A DNA stretch of 64,000 nt from Alisma plantago-aquatica. Lineage: Eukaryota; Streptophyta; Magnoliopsida; Alismatales; Alismataceae. The notes under the pieces were generated by a model. The model was not told the DNA's origin, searched no databases, and worked only from the letters and a program-made list of their open reading frames with translations. The DNA is taken from positions 506,715,803 through 506,779,802 of the forward strand of contig OY856409.1 in assembly GCA_963693085.1 (NCBI GenBank), given 5' to 3'. Every line of letters begins with the position of its first letter. The first letter of the stretch is position 1. Shown piece after piece: positions 55,613 through 64,000 of this stretch. A program made the translations under genes and the position numbers.

Positions 55613-57480
55613 CTTTAAAGGAAAAAGTGTTAGAAGTATTTAAGCCATGGAGGAGTTTTTCTATATTTTTTTATAAAATATCAAAGCAATCAATACATAA
55701 TTTTACTATATAGGGAAGACTGAGAATTTTTTTGGATAAAAAGTTTATACTTTTACTTATAAATTATTTTATTGTGAAAATTCATCATATTAGTGTACAT
55801 GGTGTTTGGATGTAATTTTTTATGTAACTTTTAAATTACAAATTAGTCCTTGCAATAAGGCTATATAAAAGGTCGTGAGGAGTTGAAACTAATTTTTGTC
55901 TTTAGTTTTTAAACCAAAGAATGATGCTTTTCTTAATATTTGTGAAAGGTTTGGGTCATAAAAGGTTTACTCCACACCCAAGCCCATATTATTAAGCAAC
56001 AATATAGTCCCATACGATATTTTAAAATTTTGACCCAGACCTAGTCATGTAAGAGAGTTGAACTCAATTTGGGTTTGGGCCGACTCTAGATAACATGTTA
56101 ACATAATAATTTATTCAAATATATACTTAGAACAAATTATTAATAGATTTGTGAAATTGTATACCAATTATCACGTATAATCCATAAAACTTCTACACTT
56201 ACAACTTGTCCACCAAATCGATTGGAATAAAAGAAAATCGTCTAAGTTAAACAAGTCTAGAGAAAGTAGTCATATCATACATATTTGTGAGATACAATTA
56301 AAAACTACCAAATATTTACAACCGATGATTACAAAAAGTACATTCTGCTTCAAGGAATGGTATAGAAATGCCCCTTGAGATTAATTTTAAAACACATATA
56401 ATATAAGTAGTGATGTACAACCTATAAGGTTAGATTATTTTGTAGATCATGTAATCTAATATGTTTCTCTTTTATAATTATTAATATGATTTAATAAACA
56501 TATTTTAGAACAATTATAATTAGGAAGTTTGTAGTCAAATGTATCTTACATAAAATACACAAATATATAGACATCTGCTTGTATACATGAATATTGAATG
56601 AATTTGGGCACCTAGATTTCTAGGTCGGACATGCATTCACACTGATCAACACATATAAAAATCTAAGTCAGAATTTTACGCATGACCCACCCATATAGAT
56701 CATAGGTATCAAGTCTGTCACATGTTATGCAGGTTGGGACATGGGTCGGGTCAGGCCTTCTCAATCTGATGCTCATGTTTTTTAAATTATTAATTTGATA
56801 TTTTTTATTTTAATTAGTTGTACCTTCACAGTGGGTGTTGACTCCTACCAATATCTATACTCATGTCATCTTTTTGTGGTTACTAGGGTTGGTATAGTAG
56901 TGTAAGCATGGTCAAGAGGATATGGTCACTCTGACGTGACACCAGAAAGGATCCACACGACGACATTACTGACACCAAAACCAGTTCTTCATCCTTGACT
57001 CTACATTAGTTGAAATAGATTCAACAAATTTCTTTTCCTTCTTTCTATACACACTACATCATAACTATTTTTTAGATATAATCTTTTTTTATCTAAGTTA
57101 GGTGATGCAACACAAGGTTTATGTCTTCAAAGTAATCTAATATTCTCACAATCATACACTGCATGACATCTACCTTATTGTTATTAAATGTGTGCTTCTA
57201 TATCTAGAAATAAGTATTATTGTTAATATAAAAACATAGTGATATTTTGCATAGTATATTTACATGTTTTCAATTTTTAGCACATATCAAAAACCGTACA
57301 ACCTAATTTCAATACTCATTTTAAACATATATGATCCATAATGTATGCTCAAACAAACCAAAAGTAACACAACCATAAATAGTTTTCACGTGTATTCATA
57401 TGAGTTATACATTTCCCAAGTGTAAAAAATGACAATAACACACATAAACTTTCTCAAGGATAACCTTTGTAGACATAAAT
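55168..57480. other. AT-rich non-coding stretch
   Basis: No gene, RNA or structured element could be recognised. It includes a (TA)n tract at 55587-55612. Confidence 0.5.
55587..55612. repeat. (TA)n microsatellite
   Basis: 26 bases of alternating T and A. Confidence 0.9.
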
Positions 57481-57483
57481 TTA
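57481..57483. other. TTA target duplication, left
   Basis: TTA before GGCTCCTATTG is matched by TTA at 58506-58508. Confidence 0.5.
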
Positions 57484-58505
57484 GGCTCCTATTGATTTGA
57501 TGTAAATCATAAATTCCATGGAATTCATTTTCTAGAAACTCTAATTCAATTTCTGGAACTTGAGTTCCATTCACCTACATGTGATTGGTTTGTTGTTAGT
57601 ATAAATATGCAAACTATTAAAATTATTGTAATTTTTACTGTGTAATATAAATAAGTAAGGATGACAAAGACATAAAAAAAAGAATGATATCTGTGAAAAA
57701 TTATAATATTCTTAAATCAGAATAACCTCATCAAGTGGATATGGTGCAACATATATATATATATATATATATATAATATTTTATTATGGTACAATTATAA
57801 TCTCAATAAAAATATTATAATCAAAATCACACCGTAATATTTTTATTTCAATTTCCATGAAAAAGTATCGTAATAATTTCCACATTTTATGTGTTGGTAA
57901 ATATATGCTTTGGTTCATCATTGTTTAACACAATGTAGAATATTATTTTTTACCTTACTTTTTGGAATTTTTACTATATTATTCATACACGGTTATAGTT
58001 AATTATCATTTTCATATCACATTGTTTAAACATGAAGAATAAAAATATATTAGGTAAATCACATTGTTTTCCAATCGTGTAGTGTTTTTTAAATTATTAT
58101 GTTTGTATTTTTTACTTTGTAAATCACACTGATAATAGTGGTGATAGTGTAAAATGTTATACATAGTGTGATTATAATGTAAAATATTCTATCATATAAT
58201 GTTACAATTTTAGCAACAAATTATATCCACAACACTGCTATTTCTAGTCATAAATACTTTAGATGTGTCACTTATGACAAATGAAGAATATAATTGTATA
58301 AGAAATGTTGTTAGTTGTCCCGGAACTCATTTTCCACTCTTTTTAAGAGGGAAATCTAGAACTGTATTTTGTATATAAGTCTGTAACTCATTGGAATTCA
58401 CAGAACTCAAGTTCTAATAATTACTTTAAACCAATCATGAAAAATTTCTTAAGGAACTCCAGTTCATAAATTTTCCGGACCAATTACAACGAACCAATCA
58501 GAGCC
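57484..58505. mobile_element. Tourist-like (PIF/Harbinger-type) element, 1022 bp
   Basis: The left end GGCTCCTATTGATTTGATGT and the complement of the right end GGCTCTGATTGGTTCGTTGT match at 18 of the first 24 positions. Both ends are bordered by TTA, the duplication typical of the PIF/Harbinger superfamily. The interior is AT-rich, non-coding and contains a (TA)n tract at 57751-57775. It therefore looks like a non-autonomous deletion derivative. The imperfect ends suggest an old insertion. Confidence 0.55.
57751..57775. repeat. (AT)n microsatellite
   Basis: 25 bases of alternating A and T inside the Tourist-like element. Confidence 0.9.
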
Positions 58506-58508
58506 TTA

Positions 58509-59251
58509 GTATAAAAGGTAAATTATGTAACTAACATAACAGAATTCACAAATAATGTAAGACTAAAAAATGTTACACACAACAAACAACATAATTTTCA
58601 CCTTAGTATACATTACAAAAACAATTTACATACAAATAACATGGTACTTATAAATATTTACAACTATACTCATAATATTCTCATTTGTATATTGTTATTA
58701 CATTATGAATTTGTATATAAATACACATTTTCCTACAAAACCATAATACGCAAAACTAAAAAATCACTTAAAATATTACACATATCTTTTCATAATATTA
58801 TTATTGTTATTATATTTATTATTATTATTTGTGTTAAAATTAATAAAATAGTAATAATGATACTAATAAATAACATACATAGTTTTAATTTTTTATCAGA
58901 AATAAACAGTGCATTACAACATAAATACTATGTATCTAAATTGTGTGATACTCATATGAATACTATAATACCCATAATTATGCACATAGTTTTCAAGTTC
59001 GTATAGTGTCCACTATAATATAATATTTATGTACCATAAACGTGTTGTCCTATTAAAAATAACAGTATCTCTTATATCTATCATTTGTTTGCATTGTATT
59101 ATATTCATATATATATGTAATATAATATATGTGTGAATGTCTATATATATGTGTATATGTATATATATACGTATATGTGTATATATATGTATGTATATAT
59201 AGACACTCTATTTTTTAGTCTACTTGATCAGGTTGTAGAACAAGTGAGATT
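58509..59251. other. AT-rich non-coding stretch
   Basis: The only long frame (58641-59006) is low-complexity Ile/Lys/Asn sequence and not a credible gene. A TA/TG-rich microsatellite occupies 59106-59210. Confidence 0.5.
59106..59210. repeat. Compound (TA)/(TG) microsatellite
   Basis: Runs of ATATAT are broken by GTGT and GTAT, about 105 bases in all. Confidence 0.8.
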
Positions 59252-61412
59252 GTTACAAACATGAATTCAACATGATTAAACGAATCAAATTGAGATATGC
59301 AAAAAAGCTTTAAAAGTGGAATAGATTTGGCAATGAACTATGAGCGTAACTATAGTCACAACTATTGGTATGTGTGCCCAGAGAGACAATCATATGATGA
59401 TTGGATTGGCATATGTTACGATTGATTTGCTAAATATAAAAGGAAAGCTTCCAATTTATTCTAGCTCAATCTATTATGAGATAAATGATGAAGCAGAATG
59501 GATGTCTAAAGAATGACAATACTCAATGATGTATAAGGACCTAAACAATGAGATCATACAGATGCTAAGAGTATGTACATTCTTGTTATGTCCCTAGTCA
59601 GATGTCATTATGGAAGGTTGATAGACAACAATTACACATCAAGACTAGAGTGTGTGTTGGTTCATGACAATGTCTTATTAGTCATGATATATGATATCAA
59701 ACCAAGCACACAAATACATGTTGGAGAATAATGTATCAGACAGACCCACCATGAGAGTGACACATGGAACCATGACATGGTAGTCAGAATCATCTCTCAT
59801 AGTGATGGTGGTGATTGTGATTCTTAGACCTAAAATCACTGCACTAGTCGAATGTGATTGGGTACTCTTTGACCTCATCAAATGCAATCCGGAAACATGG
59901 ATTGTTATAACAGTGATGATTGGGTGGCTTTGACGAATGAGATAGATTGTGAGTGATAGATATGGGATTTGTCCCTCCTAAGGGAGTATAATGTCCAGGC
60001 CACTTGATAAGTGAGACTGAGAAAGGCATGCACATGCACATGTGAATCAATATATGGTATTGATGTCACACATATCTCAGACAGTCTGCTCTAGTTTAAG
60101 AAACATGAATGGACATTGAAAGGATGATGACTCCATGCCTTGAGTTCATACAGTATATCAGAGATAAAGGAATTATACATTCACTGGAACACCAATCATA
60201 GACTATAGGATTTGAAGTTGTTCTCCAACTTTCCTTTTCACTTGGGTAACACTGATGTGCGACTAGATACCACTCTTTTCTTGTGATGTCATAAGCTAGT
60301 TATGGACATTCATTGCCAATGTGAAATGGGACCTATAGGGTCACACATATGGGATTAACCTAGAATAGGAGTTCATCTATGAATGATGTTTGGATTGATT
60401 ACTAAAGTGTTTAGGTACTCAATAAAACATTCAATCAATAGACTTGACTCAAAATCATTAAGTTCAAGTGTTGAACTAGTTGATTAGAGTGTCAGATTGA
60501 TTGAGAATTGAATTGACTGTGTTCTACACAATCTGGACCACCAACCGACTGGTTCACTGGGTGAACCAATTACCTCATGGTCAGTGAGATGACCGGTTCA
60601 CTCTGGTGAACCAATCGGTTCAACTGGTCTAAACGAGCAGTGTTGAGTTGTCCTGATTTGTGAGAAAAGTAGGCAAGTCTGGGAAGTGAAACGATCGGCA
60701 ACTCACACTCCCAACTGACCGGTTCACTAGTGAACCGATCGACTCACCTTGCCAAAAGACCGTTTCAGTTATGAAACAACCGGTTCGCCTGCCGTAGTGC
60801 AAATTGTTCATGGAAATTCCAAACCCTTCTACTCCTGCACAGACTGGGAACCCCGACCCTGCCCTCTACAGTAAATAGAGGGGTACATGAGGCTTCTCTA
60901 GAGATACAAATCAGAACATCATTTGCTCTGTAGAGTTGTTGTCCTATCTGGTTGTGGTAACCGAGAGAGCCCAAGCAAGTTCTATCCATCCATGAAGGAA
61001 CAGTGAGTGAAAGACAACTACAGAAAAGCAACTGGTGGTGAGAGAGTGTGTCGGTGACTAGTACACCAATAAAAGGGGACAACTCCTTCTAGTCTATTCT
61101 TCAGGATGACTAGAGTTCTCAGTAGTCTATGTGGACTATCTATAGAGATGGGATACTTCTACCACCCAGGAGGATGACAGTCAACTACAATCTGGGTCAA
61201 GACCAAGAGCTGCACAGACACCATCGAACATAGGTGGTTGAAGACCTCACTTGTTGTGAGGTATAGTCATTGAGCAAGCCTCAAGAACAGGTATATCTCT
61301 CTAAAACCATCCTTCCCATTACATAGATATTAACACAATCTGCTGGTTATGGGTTTGTGGTTAAGTAATTTTTTTGTTTCCGCTGGCTACTTCGACCACA
61401 TAAAACTCAACA
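59252..61412 (+). repeat. 5' LTR of an Angela/TAR-like copia element (left end uncertain)
   Basis: The right end is firm: ACTCAACA at 61405-61412, one base before a Met-tRNA PBS. I place the left end at TGTTAC (59252), which follows a purine-rich ACAAGTGAGATTG. U3-like landmarks of Angela-type LTRs follow, for example GGGATTTGTCCCTCCTAAGG near 59967. Other possible starts are 59719 (TGTTGGAG) and 60641 (TGTTGAGT, an exact inverted match to the right end). A weak TATA-like CAGTAAATAG is at about 60868. Palindromes of GGTTCAC/GTGAACC type lie at 60551-60567, 60595-60612 and 60720-60737. Confidence 0.5.
60551..60737. other. GGTTCAC/GTGAACC palindrome cluster in the copia LTR
   Basis: There are three inverted repeats: 60551-60567, 60595-60612, and CGGTTCACTAGTGAACCG at 60720-60737, an 18-bp perfect palindrome. 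Degenerate half-sites lie between them and at about 60775-60785. Confidence 0.75.
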
Positions 61413-61413
61413 G

Positions 61414-61427
61414 TGGTATCATAGCCA
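61414..61427 (+). other. Primer binding site of the copia element
   Basis: TGGTATCATAGCCA differs by one base from the Met-tRNA complement TGGTATCAGAGCCA. Confidence 0.8.
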
Positions 61428-62780
61428 CATCAATACTCTATGTTTTGGGATAATCAATATGATCAGATTTTGGTTTTTCTGTCTTTTATTTATTGCATAC
61501 GATGTGAATATTTAAATGACTAATGTGAATATCCGATTAATATCACATGATCCCAAACAATATATATACATATATGATATGGTATATATATGCAATCGAT
61601 ACACTTCACCCTAAAACAATTTTGATGGTGGATGTGTAGCATGGTTATGGCCTATAAACCCTATGTGCATGTGTGTGGTTGGTTATGGTTGTTTGCATCT
61701 CGGTCTGCACACTGAGCCCTCTTCTTCTATTCTGAATGTAACTTGAGATAACTCGAGATTGTCTTCTACCTTTGATCCCCTTGAATATAACTCGAGGTTT
61801 CACAAAGATTATGTAAAATAGGATTAGCTTTATTTCTTGTTATGACGAAGACTGAAGATGACCGCGTGATGGATCGAGACAACTGACTGAGGGGTAGTTG
61901 GTGGACCGATGAGAAGCCCAAATGATCAGACGAGCTGACCATCTGTAGGAGCCAGACGACTAGATAGAGGAGACCAACCGACCGGCCAAGAGGCGAGCTG
62001 ACCGATTCAAAATTTGAACCAGTCAACCCGGATTGACAAGCACATATCTTCATCAATAATAGGTTGCATGTGATGTAGACCTTAGATGATCGTAGTTCCT
62101 TGTGGCTCCAAGGAACTACAATAGGATGGCCATAATCATCGCTTTATCGTTATTGCATGTTTTCATTTGCGGGATATATCATGTATATGATACATACTAT
62201 ATATGTGGTGATTGGATACATATATGCATATATAAGCATATTAAATCCCCTCAACAAACATATTAAGTTGAATATGCCTTCTAAAAGCAGCAAACATGAA
62301 ATGCTTGATCGACTAAGTGTGGGCATGCCTTTACGTTGTGCACTGTAAATCTCATGGAAGTGTGATGGTGAATATGTGGGTCTGCCTTCGCAGGGTGCAT
62401 ATTCATTGTGTTGGCTTTTGGGTCAGACTTAACAAGGTGACCTTGATCAGATCAAGCACCTTGAGGCATAAAGATGAACATGGCAAGGAGTTGTACATGA
62501 CATCTATCAAGAGTTGTATATGATGCAATTGGTAAAATTTTCCTACCTAAAAGATTCTAGTTGTGGGTGACAACCCTAGCTGGTCCATGGCTTAGAGGAA
62601 ATCAGGATCTTACTCACTAGAAGGTTGTACGTTGAAATCTTCTGAATTGATGGTGAGGGCTATCAGTTTGATAAAAATAATGGGAGCGATAATTAACTAA
62701 AGACCTAATTGATATCATCAAATCAAATCAAATCAAAAGTGTTTTAGACTAAAATTGCAAATTTCCTTTTTGTAGAATAA
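61428..62780 (+). other. Untranslated leader of the copia element
   Basis: 1.35 kb between PBS and gag, with short frames only (for example 62157-62348). Long leaders are normal for Angela/BARE-like elements. Confidence 0.5.
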
Positions 62781-63655
62781 ATGGCTACAAACAAATCACT
62801 TTTGGTTGTAATCGGTCCTTGAGAAGGACAAGCTAAATGGGAACAACTTCCACGATAGGTTTAGGATGTTGAGAATTGTTCTCACTCAAGAGAAAAAGCT
62901 CTATGTCCCAGATACACTAGAGCCAAATGAACCTGCTCCCACTGCACCAAAATCTGAAAGGGATGCTTATAGGAAGCATACTGAGGATGCCATTGGCGTG
63001 AAGTGCTTGATGTTGTGCTCAATGAACTATGTGTTGTAGAGACAACATGAGAACATGGACGCCATTGAAATGGTTCAACATCTCAAGAACATGTATCAAG
63101 ACCAAGCATGACAAGAGATATATGATGTCTCCAAGACATTGTTTAAGTGTGTAATGACAGAAGGAGATCCAATGGGCCCTCATACACTCAAGATGATTGG
63201 GTTATGCGGAGAACCTAACTCGACTGGGATTCCCTCTAAGCTAAGAGTTGGCTATTGATGTGATACCATAATCGTTGCCAGAATCCTACAGTCAGTTTGT
63301 GACTAACTACAACATGAACAACTTTGACAGGCCACTAATAGAGTTGTTGGGCATGTTGAGTACAACTGAGGCACAGATGAAAAAAGAAAAACCCAAATCT
63401 ATGATGATGATCTGCAGAAAGAAGGGAAAGTCTAAAGGTAAGGGCAAGGGCAAAGCAAAGAAAGGTTTTGATGCTAGTCAGTAGCACAAGTCATCTTCAA
63501 CTCTCAAAGCCAAGGGAGGGGTGATCAAGGGAGGCAAATGTCACCATTGTCATGAGCTAGGACATTGGAAGAGAAATTGCCCTCTCTACATAGATGAACT
63601 AAAGAAGAATAAGGAGGGGATGGAAGTCTCCACCTCAGGTATCATGAAATGAACT
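62781..63655 (+). pseudogene. gag: copia gag, multiply frameshifted
   Basis: ATG 62781 starts MATNKSLL, but TGA follows after 13 codons and the protein continues in another frame with KLNGNNFHDRFRMLRIVL, AYRKHTEDA and MDAIEMVQHLKNMYQDQA. A third frame carries PESYSQFVTNYNMNNFDRP and a Lys/Gly-rich basic stretch. The nucleocapsid knuckle is intact near 63540-63583 (C-x2-C-x4-H-x4-C in CHHCHELGHWKRNC), followed by LKKNKEGMEVSTSGI, which in this family leads directly into protease. The order and wording of these blocks match the plant Angela/TAR-like gag. At least three frame changes and several stops make it non-functional. Confidence 0.72.
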
Positions 63656-63739
63656 TAAAATGCTACTTTATCTTAGGTATATGATACCAAGATACAGAAG
63701 TGACATATATGATGTGTAGGATTTGAAAAGAAGTGATGG

Positions 63740-64000
63740 CCTTTATGAAAGGACCAAAAAGGAACACTCATCAACATTGGAGCAAGTGTTGCTGCCATAG
63801 ATAGTAGTACCTTTAGTTTATTTCAGCCCAAAAGGCATGCAATAGAGTTATGAACTACTATTTCATTTTGCCAATAAATAGATCACTTTATTTCTGCATC
63901 TTGTAATGACAAGGATGTCTATCAATAAAGTTCATGTTTCAATTTCAAAGATATGATCTTTTATGCCAATGCCTTATTTATCTTGTGGTACTTGGTATGC
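63740..64000 (+). pseudogene. pol: Start of copia protease, decayed and cut by the window end
   Basis: Only a faint match remains: LINIGASVAAIDSSTF corresponds to the family's conserved block after the protease active site. The catalytic Asp region just upstream is not readable. Pol presumably continues past 64000. Confidence 0.4.

Noticed and set aside
58641..59006. ORF of 121 codons rich in Ile, Lys and Asn
   Set aside because: Composition follows local AT content; no domain and no sign of coding.

Overview
This window is plant nuclear DNA made almost entirely of transposable elements. The evidence is the set of element types: a chromodomain-carrying Ty3/gypsy element of the Tekay/Del type, a Sirevirus-type Ty1/copia element with repeated polypurine tracts and a downstream env-like ORF, a PIF/Harbinger transposase with its Myb/SANT partner, and a second copia element whose gag is of a plant Angela/TAR-like type. 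I found no intact host gene, no tRNA or rRNA gene and no CRISPR array. The species cannot be named from this sequence. Such density and nesting suggest gene-poor, probably pericentromeric heterochromatin.

Layout. 1-3,765: a decayed Ulp1-like cysteine protease ORF, an Athila-like polypurine tract and an LTR. 3,766-6,078: the 3' end of a Sirevirus (acidic env-like tail, three polypurine tracts, 3' LTR). 6,199-7,505: the gag of an old gypsy element that has lost its whole pol. Its 3' LTR starts at 7,506, is split by a later insertion, and resumes at 25,193-about 26,240. 10,146-25,187: the insertion, a full-length 15.0 kb Tekay-type element with 5.1 kb LTRs, a 5-bp target-site duplication (ATTTG), PBS, gag, pol, chromodomain and PPT. 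Its coding region has two frameshifts and one nonsense codon, and its LTRs look about 98% alike where I compared them by eye.

26,241-32,796: a PIF/Harbinger locus with a Myb/SANT-like pseudogene, a DDE transposase pseudogene, small CxCG zinc-finger-like exons (partly tandemly duplicated) and a second Myb-like relic. 32,797-51,175: a three-layer nest. The outer layer is a minus-strand non-coding (LARD-like) gypsy element with 3.0 kb LTRs and TSD ACTAT. Its left LTR is split by a minus-strand solo LTR (35,636-46,000), which is itself split by an internally deleted Sirevirus (38,121-43,610, TSD AGATG). 51,181-54,292 continues the Harbinger-side sequence. 54,357-55,167 is a long-inverted-repeat element. 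57,484-58,505 is a Tourist-like element with TTA duplications. About 59,252-64,000 is the 5' end of a decayed copia element that runs off the window.

The features do not work together as a pathway; they record successive insertions. A shared theme is that four separate LTR families here each carry arrays of short CG-containing palindromes, either next to the predicted promoter or in the predicted transcribed leader.
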